Notes: a model not told the origin generated them from the sequence alone. A stretch of 37,245 bases of DNA from Saprospiraceae bacterium (GCA_020629255.1 JAHDDR010000018.1:1-37245), one strand, 5' to 3'; shown: positions 9,935 to 19,381, numbered from the stretch's first letter. A program made the numbers and translations.

Positions 9935-10942
9935 ATGGCTCGACTAAAATATGTCCTGTTCACATTCCTCATTGTGGGATGGCACTCTACTTTAGCCGGA
10001 CAAGATGTTCCGGAAACTTTAGATCCTTACTACCCTAAAGTAGATGAAAACCGATTGATCGAAACCAAATGGAAATACACCTACGCCCTACATGTTGAAT
10101 CCAATACTACAATTCACCAAGCGGGCGACGAATACGATTTTTTCATCCATTTCAAGTATGATTACTCTTATCAACAGTTTCTCAATGGTAAGATGTTGAG
10201 GGGTAATTGGAGTTTGAATGGTTCTGAGTTGTTTTACAATTTCAAACACATCAAGAAATTCTATATAGCTGATGTCTCTAGGGAACGACTTGTGCTAGAA
10301 TTCACCCAACCCAATAGCAAGGGTGCCTACCAATATCATTTCATCCCCGTTTCTGATAAAGATGCTCCATTTGTGAAGCCTGAGAATGAATTACCCGTGG
10401 TGGATGTAGAAGATATCGACCCCAGGGCTTTGGCTCTATTCAACAAAGGGAAGAAAAAGAAAGGCAAAAAGAAAAAGAAGAAAAAACGGAAGGATAATGA
10501 AGAGGAAAAACTGGAATACATTAGCATAGAATTAATTGGTGGAGGGTACTATGGTGGCATTGACCCTATTCTTAGGGATTATATCCAAATTAAGAGTACG
10601 GGTCGATTAATCAAAGAATTCCAAAGTTTGCACAATGGGCTGGTGGTTACCAAAAAAGACATTCCTCGTGATGAACTGGAATCCTTCGCAGAATATATTA
10701 TGTCTAAAGACTTTTTTGGTTTGGAACGCATTTATGATTGTGAAGATGAGATGTGCCAGAAAAGAAAAAGACAAAAACCTACTCCTGTTCCTTTGAGGCT
10801 ATCTGTATCTTATGGGCAAAAAAAGAAAGTGGTTACCATTACCGTTTGGGGCAAAGATCGGAACAATGTGAAATATGTTCCCTACCCTAAAGAATTAGAT
10901 GACATTATCGTATCTATTCAAAAGATGGCTGATCGTTTTTAA
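9935..10942 (+). CDS. Secreted hypothetical protein with internal polylysine tract
   Basis: ORF 335 aa; signal peptide ...LAGQ; NKGKKKKGKKKKKKKRKDNEEEKLE linker between two apparent domains. Confidence 0.75.
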   Translation: MARLKYVLFTFLIVGWHSTLAGQDVPETLDPYYPKVDENRLIETKWKYTYALHVESNTTIHQAGDEYDFFIHFKYDYSYQQFLNGKMLRGNWSLNGSELFYNFKHIKKFYIADVSRERLVLEFTQPNSKGAYQYHFIPVSDKDAPFVKPENELPVVDVEDIDPRALALFNKGKKKKGKKKKKKKRKDNEEEKLEYISIELIGGGYYGGIDPILRDYIQIKSTGRLIKEFQSLHNGLVVTKKDIPRDELESFAEYIMSKDFFGLERIYDCEDEMCQKRKRQKPTPVPLRLSVSYGQKKKVVTITVWGKDRNNVKYVPYPKELDDIIVSIQKMADRF

Positions 10943-10960
10943 GGGATTAGCCTAATGGCT

Positions 10961-11007
10961 AATAAAAAAGCGGAATTTCCAATTCTTGGAAATTCCGCTT
11001 TTTTATT
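10961..11007. terminator. Bidirectional terminator between convergent genes
   Basis: 22-bp perfect inverted repeat AATAAAAAAGCGGAATTTCCAA-TTC-TTGGAAATTCCGCTTTTTTATT. Confidence 0.9.
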
Positions 11008-11019
11008 ATTCTATTTTTT

Positions 11020-11565
11020 TTATTCCGTATCTTTCCCTTTATGTTGGATACCTGGTCCCTGCATGATGGGAAAAGAGGTCGTTCCATAATGGGAAAATTT
11101 CTCATCTGCTTTCACTGGAAAGGTATAACCCGATATAAAACTCATGAAAAATGCTTTCAATTCATCTGCATCAAAGTTTTTGGATCTCGGTTTCAGATAA
11201 TAACCAATATGATCAATTCCTCCCTCTTCATTCCAGAAAACCTTCACCCACATTTTTAAGCCCATAATATCTACATTCAAATCTGCGGCATAATCTTCGA
11301 TATCATATAAAAAGGTCATCCATTTGATATATGCCATTCTCATATCCTGTCCACAAGCATCCATTAGAGATTTTCCGTAATCTTCAGATGCTCGTTCGAA
11401 TTCTTCTGAGTATTCCCCAATAAGGAATACTTTAGGAAGCTCAACTCCTTGTTCTTCACATACCTCTTCCTCCTCTTTGCAGCCATCTCCATCAGTTGCA
11501 AAAGCCATGAATGGAAGTGTAAAAAACAGTAAGAGATAAGTAGTTTTAATGATTGTGTCTTTCAT
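11020..11565 (-). CDS. Secreted hypothetical protein (181 aa)
   Basis: Signal peptide MKDTIIKTTYLLLFFTLPFMAFA; no family recognised. Confidence 0.7.
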   Translation of the reverse strand: MKDTIIKTTYLLLFFTLPFMAFATDGDGCKEEEEVCEEQGVELPKVFLIGEYSEEFERASEDYGKSLMDACGQDMRMAYIKWMTFLYDIEDYAADLNVDIMGLKMWVKVFWNEEGGIDHIGYYLKPRSKNFDADELKAFFMSFISGYTFPVKADEKFSHYGTTSFPIMQGPGIQHKGKDTE

Positions 11566-11807
11566 TTCTAAACACTTTAGAGAACTAATATACGATTTTT
11601 GTAGCTATCTTGTTATGAATCAGTTTACATTAACTTTACAAAAACCTATCCAAAGTATTCGAATATATCACAGATATTATATGGAATTTTGATAGGAAAA
11701 GCCCTGATTGTTATGATTTTAACGCTATTTTGATAGTTCTTGGTTCAAATGAAACCTATTTTCAGATAACATTAATACATTTCTCAAATTAATTTAACAA
11801 TTGAACA

Positions 11808-11846
11808 TAAAACCCCTTCGTTGATTCATTCAACGAAGGGGTTTTA
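11808..11846. terminator. Terminator hairpin downstream of the yceI-like gene (minus strand)
   Basis: 17-bp arms TAAAACCCCTTCGTTGA / TCAACGAAGGGGTTTTA. Confidence 0.8.
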
Positions 11847-11875
11847 GCCTCGATTATTCTAGCAAAGCTCCTTTT

Positions 11876-12559
11876 TTACAAAGCCGCTTTCAAGGAAATT
11901 CTCAGTCCGATATTATCATTCAAGAATTTCTCTTTTAGGTTCAATGCTGTAGGAGACATAAAGGTAATGCCCCATTTTGTTCGATCAATCGTGAAATCAG
12001 CAGATTCTGCTGAAACACCTGTTTCTGAAATTTCTACTTTTGCCGGAAACGTAACACTGTATGTCGTTCCTTTCATGGCCAAATTACCTTTGATATTATG
12101 GGTCATACCATTCGCATCGCCGGTAAGAGCCGTCACCTCCGCAATTTTGAAAGACGCTGTGGGGAATTCTTCCACATTAAAAAAGTCATCTTTTTCTTCA
12201 GGAGAACGAGTTCCTTTCAGATGTGCTTCCAAACTTGCTTTCTTATCGCCTTCAAGATCGGTACAACTAATCGAATTCATATCAATCAAGAACTTACCAG
12301 ATTCTATCTTCCCATCTTTCACAGAGACCGAACCCTCTTTCATATTCAAGGTTCCCGTATGCTCTCCATTAGGTTTGGATCCTACCCAATTGATGACACT
12401 CCCTTCGGTATCTAATTTATATAATTGGGCCGTAGCAGTACTTTCTGCTGTTTTTGTTGCTTCTGAAGTTGTTGCCGCCTCTCCTTGTGGTGCATTATTA
12501 CATGCTATGAAACATGAAAAGAACAAGGTCAAGGATAAAAAAGAAATAAATACTCTCAT
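11876..12559 (-). CDS. YceI family lipoprotein
   Basis: Lipobox-like FSCFIACNN; YKLDTEGSVINWVGSKPNGEHTGTLNMKEGSVSVKDGKIESGKFLIDMNSI, DDFFNVEEFPTASFKI. Confidence 0.9.
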   Translation of the reverse strand: MRVFISFLSLTLFFSCFIACNNAPQGEAATTSEATKTAESTATAQLYKLDTEGSVINWVGSKPNGEHTGTLNMKEGSVSVKDGKIESGKFLIDMNSISCTDLEGDKKASLEAHLKGTRSPEEKDDFFNVEEFPTASFKIAEVTALTGDANGMTHNIKGNLAMKGTTYSVTFPAKVEISETGVSAESADFTIDRTKWGITFMSPTALNLKEKFLNDNIGLRISLKAAL

Positions 12560-12651
12560 TGTTGGAAATTGTTTTGTTTGAAAATGAATTGCAAAAATAA
12601 AAACATATGAACAGATTTTCTCAAATAAAGTTCTACTTCCTTTCTTTTCCC

Positions 12652-13974
12652 TTACAAAAGAACTTTGAAAACATAAAGTAAACTAAAGCCGGTCAAAAAT
12701 ATCATCCCGGCTATACTCAATACTTTCATTTTCATTCCTGGGCGGGCAAATTCTGGTGTATGTTCACTATTGATCAACAAATAGTTCAGCAAGGCATAAA
12801 AAGGAGTGGTGAGAAAAGAAAGAACCGTTGCTATCTTTAATAATGTTCCCATTTCTTGAGCTAAGAAAAGCAGGATAATCATACTACCTGCAACAAGTAT
12901 CGCCATCCAAATCCAATATGCCTTTTGATCTTTTTCATTGAATTCCTTTTCGTTGAAATTACCGATTTTTTGATCATCCAATGTTGTTCTGGTTCCCATG
13001 TGATTAATATCTGGCAATTCCGTTCCTGCAAGCACTGATGCCCGACCCATCACCCTGGGCAAAGCATCCAAGCACGTAAGTGTTGTGCTGAACATGGTTG
13101 TAATGGCTGCTATTCCTACCAGCCAAAAAGCCCATTGGCTTTCGCCGAAAGCTCCAGCATACATACCGAACAATTGTTTAGAAAAACCCAACCCGGACTT
13201 TTCGATGGTCGCTCCGGCACCATACATCACCAAAGCTCCAAGGGAAAGAAAGAAAATAGCCAATACCAATGTAGACCAATACCCGACATTGAAATCGAAA
13301 ATGGACGAACGGTAATCAAAATCTTCTTGGGTTGCTTTTTGTTTGGATTCTGCCCAAATCGAATTCCAAACCGACATATCCACCGGAGCGGGCATCCAAC
13401 CCATGAGTGAAATTAAGAACGCTAGGGTTATTGTATCCGTGGGTATGATTTGTTGCATCTGGATTCCCCCTTCTACTTTTCCGAATGCTAATATTACGGC
13501 TACAAATGTGGATAGGGTGAGTAGTATGATGATGTATTTGATGATATTATCCAAGATGGAATATTTTCCGACATAAAGAATCAGCAAACATAGGGCTAGT
13601 AAAAACCCGGAAACCCACGCCGCACCCAAAGGAATATTGAACATATACATCAATAAATTAGCCGTAAGGGATGTTACTGCCGCTTGGATGGTAAACATAG
13701 TAATCGGTGTAATGAGCAAGTAAGCCCATAGCACCCATTTTCCCATTCGTTTGTATCCCGACAAAATGGTCTCGCCTTTCGCTGCGGTATAACGGGTGCC
13801 GAATTCGAAGAAGGGATATTTAAAAATTAAGATGAGGACAATCGCCCAGAAGAAAGCGAAACCATATTCGGCTCCCGCCCTTGTAGACCAGTATAAGTGC
13901 GATGTGCCTACGGCTGCTCCGGCGAATAAAAGCCCTGGTCCCAGCATTTTCAAAATTTCTCTAACTCGGTTCAT
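12652..13974 (-). CDS. Nramp (SLC11)-family transporter with non-canonical metal-binding motifs
   Basis: Multi-TM 440 aa; GPGLLFAGAAVGTSHLYWSTRAGAEYGFAFFW aligns with Nramp TM1; TM6 region SLMGWMPAPVDMSVW. Confidence 0.85.
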   Translation of the reverse strand: MNRVREILKMLGPGLLFAGAAVGTSHLYWSTRAGAEYGFAFFWAIVLILIFKYPFFEFGTRYTAAKGETILSGYKRMGKWVLWAYLLITPITMFTIQAAVTSLTANLLMYMFNIPLGAAWVSGFLLALCLLILYVGKYSILDNIIKYIIILLTLSTFVAVILAFGKVEGGIQMQQIIPTDTITLAFLISLMGWMPAPVDMSVWNSIWAESKQKATQEDFDYRSSIFDFNVGYWSTLVLAIFFLSLGALVMYGAGATIEKSGLGFSKQLFGMYAGAFGESQWAFWLVGIAAITTMFSTTLTCLDALPRVMGRASVLAGTELPDINHMGTRTTLDDQKIGNFNEKEFNEKDQKAYWIWMAILVAGSMIILLFLAQEMGTLLKIATVLSFLTTPFYALLNYLLINSEHTPEFARPGMKMKVLSIAGMIFLTGFSLLYVFKVLL

Positions 13975-14044
13975 TTCGTTAAGTTGATGGATAATTATTG
14001 ACTAAAAGACCCTAAATTAGCAAACTTAAAAAATTATCACGGAA

Positions 14045-14830
14045 ATGAATTTGAATTTAGAAGGTAAAAATGCTTTGGTAGGAGGCGGAAGCAGAGGCAT
14101 TGGCAAAGGTATTGCCATCGAATTGGCAAAATTAGGAGCTAATATCACTTTATTATCCAGAGATGCGGAAAAATTGGCTGCTGTTGTCCAGGAATTGGAT
14201 CGGAGCAAAGGACAGAAACACAATTTTCTAGCCGTCGATTTTTCAGATATTAAAGATTTGAGGAGCAAAGTACACCATTTGGTTCTTTCGAATCCTATTC
14301 ATATTTTGATTAATAATACTGGAGGGCCTGCTGGGGGGAAATTAACCGAAGCAGATCCTTTACAATTCCTACAAGCCTTCAATAACCATTTGGTTTGTAA
14401 TCAGATTCTTGCTCAGACTGTTATTGATGGTATGAAAAAAGAAGGTTATGGACGTATCATCAATATCATTTCCACTTCGGTAAAACAACCGATAGATGGA
14501 TTAGGCGTTTCCAATACCATTAGAGGTGCCGTAGCCAATTGGTCCAAAACAATGGCTAACGAATTAGGAGCCTTCGGTATTACCGTTAATAATCTGCTGC
14601 CGGGGTTTACCGCTACAGAGCGTCTCATGTCTATTGTAGAATATAGAGCAAAACAATGGAACACGTCCAAGGAAGAAGCCCAGAAAAAAATGGAATCTTC
14701 TGTACCGATGGGTCGCTTCGGAGCTGTTGAGGAAATTGGTGCCGCTGTGGCATTTTTGGCATCGCCGGCGGCTTCTTATATCTCAGGCATCAATCTACCA
14801 GTAGATGGTGGACGAACCAAAAGTTTGTAA
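14045..14830 (+). CDS. Short-chain dehydrogenase/reductase family protein, YxxxK position reads SxxxR
   Basis: GGGSRGIGKGIA nucleotide-binding motif, NNTGGP, GRIINIISTSVKQP, SNTIRGAVANWSKTMANELG, VNNLLPGFTATERL. Confidence 0.9.
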   Translation: MNLNLEGKNALVGGGSRGIGKGIAIELAKLGANITLLSRDAEKLAAVVQELDRSKGQKHNFLAVDFSDIKDLRSKVHHLVLSNPIHILINNTGGPAGGKLTEADPLQFLQAFNNHLVCNQILAQTVIDGMKKEGYGRIINIISTSVKQPIDGLGVSNTIRGAVANWSKTMANELGAFGITVNNLLPGFTATERLMSIVEYRAKQWNTSKEEAQKKMESSVPMGRFGAVEEIGAAVAFLASPAASYISGINLPVDGGRTKSL

Positions 14831-14834
14831 GTTC

Positions 14835-15878
14835 TTATCGCCGTCCTTTGTATTTGGATTGATTCAAAATTTTTTGGGCATCTTTGATGGCTATTAAATC
14901 CTGAACCGTTTTTTCGGGATGGTTCTGCATGTATTTATTTACAATTTGCCATCCAATATAATTGGCTACTTTCCCAGGAGCATCGGGTGGCATACCCGGC
15001 GAATGTGGTCCGGGCAATATATATTTCATATAATCTCTTTTCTTCGAATTATAAATCAAATCTTCATTGATTAAGAAACTCCAAATTTCAAATTCATTGT
15101 CCTTGGTCCATTGGGTCTGTGCTCCTGTATATTGAAGTTTCAAAGAATCGGGGGTGTGGGGCAACAGCAAATCCATGAGGTATAATTTTTTCCCATTTTG
15201 AATCATGGCATCCAAAAGGTTTTTTTCTACATTTTCCCCAACTAATTCACCAGCGAATGTTTCCATACTTGCGGTGACCAAATGTTCTGGTGTGAATTTA
15301 GAATATTGGTAATTCGGAAAAATAGATTTATACGCGGGGAAGTCGCTTCCCATATGATGCTCAATTCCAATAGCCAGAATATCATCACCATAAGTAAATC
15401 CTTGGTACGCGAATTCTGTTATACAAGTATAAATCTTAGGTGTTTCCTTCTCCGGAAAATAATATTGATAATATTGCATCGCACTTCCTAATTGTTTTTC
15501 AAAAGATGAAAAATCATTAAAAGCGACCATGCAGGTATCATATAGCATTTTTAATTGAGGCCCTCTCATGAGCCAATCCATTACAAATAATTGTGAAGAA
15601 TCCCTTTGGTTCCGTTCCCTCATGATCTGAGTATAAATTTCAGCAAATTCGGGATGTTCCTCTATTATTTGCTTTGCTTTATTTGCTATCTCAGACGAAT
15701 CCGTATCATACATTTCTTTTTCGAATCGGATAAGTTTCAATTCCGGATTGATGTGTGATACATCCGGAATCTTTTTACCTTTGTCGCAACTCCCCAGTAT
15801 AGATAAAACAATTAATAACATGGCAGCAAATACCCATGCTCTACGTTTGATGTTTGTTATGCCCAATTTATCATTCAT
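14835..15878 (-). CDS. gldB: Gliding motility lipoprotein GldB-like
   Basis: Internal start MNDKLGITNIKRRAWVFAAMLLIVLSILGSC (lipobox); YFPEKETPKIYTCITEFAYQGFTYGDDILAIGIEHHMGSDFPAYKSIFPNYQ and GKVANYIGWQIVNKYMQNHPE. The longer ORF to 16148 would overlap the divergent gene. Confidence 0.75.
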   Translation of the reverse strand: MNDKLGITNIKRRAWVFAAMLLIVLSILGSCDKGKKIPDVSHINPELKLIRFEKEMYDTDSSEIANKAKQIIEEHPEFAEIYTQIMRERNQRDSSQLFVMDWLMRGPQLKMLYDTCMVAFNDFSSFEKQLGSAMQYYQYYFPEKETPKIYTCITEFAYQGFTYGDDILAIGIEHHMGSDFPAYKSIFPNYQYSKFTPEHLVTASMETFAGELVGENVEKNLLDAMIQNGKKLYLMDLLLPHTPDSLKLQYTGAQTQWTKDNEFEIWSFLINEDLIYNSKKRDYMKYILPGPHSPGMPPDAPGKVANYIGWQIVNKYMQNHPEKTVQDLIAIKDAQKILNQSKYKGRR

Positions 15879-15966
15879 TTTAACAACTCGATTTAGGATA
15901 TATATTTCCTCTTTGGATATATTGAGTAATATTAAATCAAAGAAATCAATTTTAAAACACCCGTTT

Positions 15967-16692
15967 ATGAAAAAAATTGCACTTATGTTTGTTTTTGTAG
16001 CTTTCTCGATGATGGCTGCATTCTCCCAAGATGACGGATTCAGGTTTGGAATCCATGCAAGCCCAGGGATCACTTGGTTAGCCAACAATAGCGATAGCGA
16101 AGCTGTTGTTAGTGATGGTACTAGTTTCGGTTTCAAATTCGGAGGCATCGGAGAACTTTATTTCCGAGAAAATTATGCCATCAAATTTGGTGTTGGTATG
16201 TCTTTGGCACAAGGAGGGAATCTTGTTTTCAATACTATTAATTCAGCTATTGATACAGCGGGAGTTGTTCTTTTTGCCGATTCACAACCCGACATCCGTA
16301 CCAATAGCGACAGCCCGAAAGTAAAATTCAGATACCAATACATTGAAGTTCCTATCGGGCTGAAAATGAGAACCAATGAAATGGGTAGTTTCAGATATTA
16401 CGCAGAAATTCCTATTTTGACCATCGGTGTTAACATAGCCGCTCGTGGAGAAATTGATGGTGTAGAGGGAGGAGATTTTAAAATTGCCAAAGATACCGGG
16501 CTCTTCCAAATTTCTTGGGGCTTGGGCGGTGGTGCCGAATATGCCATCAGTGAAACGGTTTCCCTTACAGCAGGGCTGTTTTTCCAAAGCGGTATGGCTA
16601 ACACTTATTTTTCAAAAACCAACAAAGAAGAAATCGATGAGTCAAAAACCATATTGAATGGTATCGACATTCGATTTGGTGTCATGTTCTAA
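15967..16692 (+). CDS. Outer membrane beta-barrel protein (porin/PorT-like)
   Basis: In-frame ATG at 15967 gives signal peptide MKKIALMFVFVAFSMMAAFSQ; alternating barrel pattern, C-terminal IRFGVMF. Confidence 0.75.
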   Translation: MKKIALMFVFVAFSMMAAFSQDDGFRFGIHASPGITWLANNSDSEAVVSDGTSFGFKFGGIGELYFRENYAIKFGVGMSLAQGGNLVFNTINSAIDTAGVVLFADSQPDIRTNSDSPKVKFRYQYIEVPIGLKMRTNEMGSFRYYAEIPILTIGVNIAARGEIDGVEGGDFKIAKDTGLFQISWGLGGGAEYAISETVSLTAGLFFQSGMANTYFSKTNKEEIDESKTILNGIDIRFGVMF

Positions 16693-16713
16693 TCCAAGAA
16701 TTTTATATCAAAA

Positions 16714-16761
16714 AACATGAATCCCGAATTTTCAAATAAATGAAAGTTTGGGATTCATGTT
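16714..16761. terminator. Terminator-like long hairpin between convergent genes
   Basis: AACATGAATCCC ... GGGATTCATGTT. Confidence 0.6.
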
Positions 16762-16770
16762 TACATGACA

Positions 16771-17622
16771 TCAATTCCAAAAATTATGGTATCGATCATA
16801 ATATTTCGTTTCCTGTCCAAAGTTCACTTTGAATTGATTTTGGCAATCATTATTCCCCATATCCATCTCAAAGGTATTATCGCCATTAGAAACCCTTACC
16901 AACCCTCTTTCATACCAGCGGCAGCCTTCCTCTCCATGTGATAGCCCAGCCACAATTCTGAAATTCCATTCTCCTTCCTCATTTAAATTGCCAGTCATTT
17001 CCCCTTCAATATAATAGACCAACCTGCCCTGCTCTTCGTACAATTTCTTGTCTAATATTTTGGAAACGCAGCCTCCTAGATCCAATGTCCCATCCGGTGT
17101 TGACAACCTCATTCCCCTATTAGGTTTTTCTGGCGACTGTTCTCCCTCGGGTTCTTCTTCGCACCAATTAACTTTAGAAATTTCTCTTCCATCATCTGTC
17201 ATTTCAACAATAGAAGACACCTTTTCTCCATCCACACCTACCCCATTGATAGAAAAATTATGGAATACCATTTTCTCTCTCTTTCCTGCTGTCATGCCTT
17301 CCATATTAGTCGTGTATGTAATGGATCCTTGATAAAGGTTTCCTTGAGAATCTTTATACCCTTCTGGATAACGGATTAGGGATTGGCTTGTATACTCCCC
17401 CGATGGAGCTTGGGATTCGATTTGTCCTGAGGGAATGCTTGAACCACCGGACATGACGAGTTTCACATCTGATTTGACCAAGCCTGCCAAATCAAAATGT
17501 GAGGTCATTATTCTGGGTAAATTATCATTGGGAATAAAGGGTTGTTCCGCCTCCCTGCATCCAAACAGAATCATTGAAATGAGGAATAAATATCCTCCTA
17601 GGATAAGATTGTTTCTCTTCAT
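16771..17622 (-). CDS. Hypothetical lipoprotein
   Basis: MKRNNLILGGYLFLISMILFGCREAE lipobox; 283 aa. Confidence 0.7.
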   Translation of the reverse strand: MKRNNLILGGYLFLISMILFGCREAEQPFIPNDNLPRIMTSHFDLAGLVKSDVKLVMSGGSSIPSGQIESQAPSGEYTSQSLIRYPEGYKDSQGNLYQGSITYTTNMEGMTAGKREKMVFHNFSINGVGVDGEKVSSIVEMTDDGREISKVNWCEEEPEGEQSPEKPNRGMRLSTPDGTLDLGGCVSKILDKKLYEEQGRLVYYIEGEMTGNLNEEGEWNFRIVAGLSHGEEGCRWYERGLVRVSNGDNTFEMDMGNNDCQNQFKVNFGQETKYYDRYHNFWN

Positions 17623-17764
17623 TTTTTTAGAATTTAATTATTGGTTAATAGTAGTACAGACGATTCGATTACGAAATTCTCTGCTTTTATTGTTTAAATT
17701 TTATTTCACTTTTTTTAATCGATATGATTACCGAATTAAATGGTATAGTTGAAATTTATCTTAC

Positions 17765-18260
17765 ATAACGTGAGCTAAGAAAATTAAATGCAATAGTAAA
17801 CCTACTAATCAGCCACTTATCATGCTCTATCCTTTTATCTTGATACAAAAGGGCCCAAAAATCAAAGCTGTGAGCCTTTCTTTACGCCAGAAAAAATTGT
17901 AAATACTACATTCAAAAAACTCGCATCAGCTCCATTTTTCACTTAACCCTAGTGAGCACGAAATGGATAAAGCTACTGTTTACTTCGTTTTCAGCTCAAA
18001 CAGTTTTGGATTCTTAACGTATTTCCTGCTTTGTTTCGACTAAAAGTCTCAAGGTCGAATGCATTTAAAATATTTTCTAATCCTTCGTGCACGTTATATT
18101 CAGCATAATTCTAATAACGAAGTGATTTAAACTTTTGGAATTAGACTTAAAGTGAATGCTTGGTTTTCAGAACAAGGATCATTTTAAGTTCCGTACTTGG
18201 AAGGTACGGAAGGCAAAATAGCCAAAGAATCTGGAAAGCAATGATTTTGCTTTAAGGCAG
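17765..18260. other. Non-coding block with possible dispersed Bacteroidota intergenic repeat element
   Basis: No ORF in any frame of the supplied track beyond 17752; contains TTTTATCTTGATACAAAAGGGCCCAAAAATCAAAGCTG (17833-17870) and hairpin TTCCGTAC-N7-GTACGGAA (18189-18211). Confidence 0.4.
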
Positions 18261-18344
18261 TTAGAATAAATTTAAATCACTTCAATGTGATATCAATTTA
18301 ATAAAAATTGATGAATTACTTGCAATAAAGTAAAAAATATATTT

Positions 18345-18361
18345 ACTTTGAATCTCAAAGT
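18345..18361. promoter_or_regulatory. Palindrome ACTTTG-N5-CAAAGT, candidate operator
   Basis: ACTTTGAATCTCAAAGT, 10 nt before the ATG at 18372. Confidence 0.55.
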
Positions 18362-18371
18362 TCTTTTTAAA

Positions 18372-19013
18372 ATGGACAACCAAAAGAATCACATAGAAGA
18401 ATTGAGCTATATCCGCTCTATGATGGAACAATCCTCAAGGTTCATTTCCTTGAGTGGTCTATCGGGTGTAGGAGCCGGCGTTGTTGCCCTGCTAGGAGCT
18501 GTGGCTATTTATGTTTATTTAGGAACCACGCCATTCAGCGGTCGGAAATGGTATTATGTAGAATCCTACCCTTACGAAAAATGGGGTATGGGTCCGGAGT
18601 TTTTCTTTTTACTGGTTGCTGGAACCGTTTTGGTTTTGGCTACTACCATTGGTCTTTTCTTTTCATTGCGTAAAGCTAGGAAAGCCCACCAAAAATTAGT
18701 GACAAAATCATCCATCCGCTTGTTCTCTAATTTTATGATTCCGTTAGTTTCGGGTGGTATTTTTTGTTTAATGCTTTGGCGTTTGGGCTATTTCGGGATC
18801 ATTGCTCCCAGCATGTTGATTTTTTATGGATTGGCTCTTATCAACGGAAGTAAATATACCTTGGATGATATTCGTTATTTGGGAATGGTCGAATTATTTT
18901 TGGGATTGTTAGCTACTTGGTTCATTGGTCATGGTCTTTTATTTTGGGCCATTGGCTTTGGTGTTATGCACATCGTATATGGATTAAGAATGTACTTTAA
19001 ATACGATCGATAA
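18372..19013 (+). CDS. Multi-pass membrane protein encoded next to a wHTH regulator
   Basis: Track ORF starts at a TTG (18348); ATG at 18372 is more likely; about 5-6 hydrophobic segments. Confidence 0.8.
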   Translation: MDNQKNHIEELSYIRSMMEQSSRFISLSGLSGVGAGVVALLGAVAIYVYLGTTPFSGRKWYYVESYPYEKWGMGPEFFFLLVAGTVLVLATTIGLFFSLRKARKAHQKLVTKSSIRLFSNFMIPLVSGGIFCLMLWRLGYFGIIAPSMLIFYGLALINGSKYTLDDIRYLGMVELFLGLLATWFIGHGLLFWAIGFGVMHIVYGLRMYFKYDR

Positions 19014-19060
19014 TTTTTTTCTAAATACGATTTTTCGAAAGGTTGAATTGACATAATCAG

Positions 19061-19357
19061 ATGAAGGACATCATCAATAAATTGAATAAAATTTTTGACA
19101 GCCGGATGAGGCTGGGGATTATGTCTGTGCTTGTGGTGAACGATTGGGTAGAATTCAAAACATTAAAAGAAAACCTAGATGCTTCCGACGGCAATTTGGC
19201 AAGCCATATAAAAGCTCTAGAAAAGCATGAATACATTGAAGTACGAAAAATGTTTGTAGGAAGAAAACCACAAACTTCGTATCGAGTTACCAAAATTGGA
19301 AAAAAAGCATTCAAAGAACATTTAGATGCTCTCGAAAAATTATTAAATAACAGATAG
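19061..19357 (+). CDS. Winged-helix transcriptional regulator (MarR/HTH_34-like)
   Basis: SRMRLGIMSVLVVNDWVEFKTLKENLDASDGNLASHIKALEKHEYIEVRKMFVGRKPQTSYRVTKIGKKAF. Confidence 0.9.
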   Translation: MKDIINKLNKIFDSRMRLGIMSVLVVNDWVEFKTLKENLDASDGNLASHIKALEKHEYIEVRKMFVGRKPQTSYRVTKIGKKAFKEHLDALEKLLNNR

Positions 19358-19381
19358 CGGAAGCTATTTTTTTTAACAACA

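Noticed and set aside
10336-10527. Phe-rich 63-aa minus-strand ORF
   Set aside because: Antisense of the polylysine tract
11967-12581. 204-aa plus-strand ORF opposite yceI
   Set aside because: Antisense of a well-supported YceI family CDS; no recognisable domain
13085-13576. Plus-strand ORFs opposite the Nramp-like gene
   Set aside because: Antisense frames without motifs
15748-15966. N-terminal extension of the beta-barrel ORF
   Set aside because: Overlaps gldB antisense; a clean signal peptide starts at 15967
15879-16148. N-terminal extension of the gldB-like ORF
   Set aside because: Overlaps the divergent beta-barrel gene; lipoprotein signal begins at the internal Met (15878)
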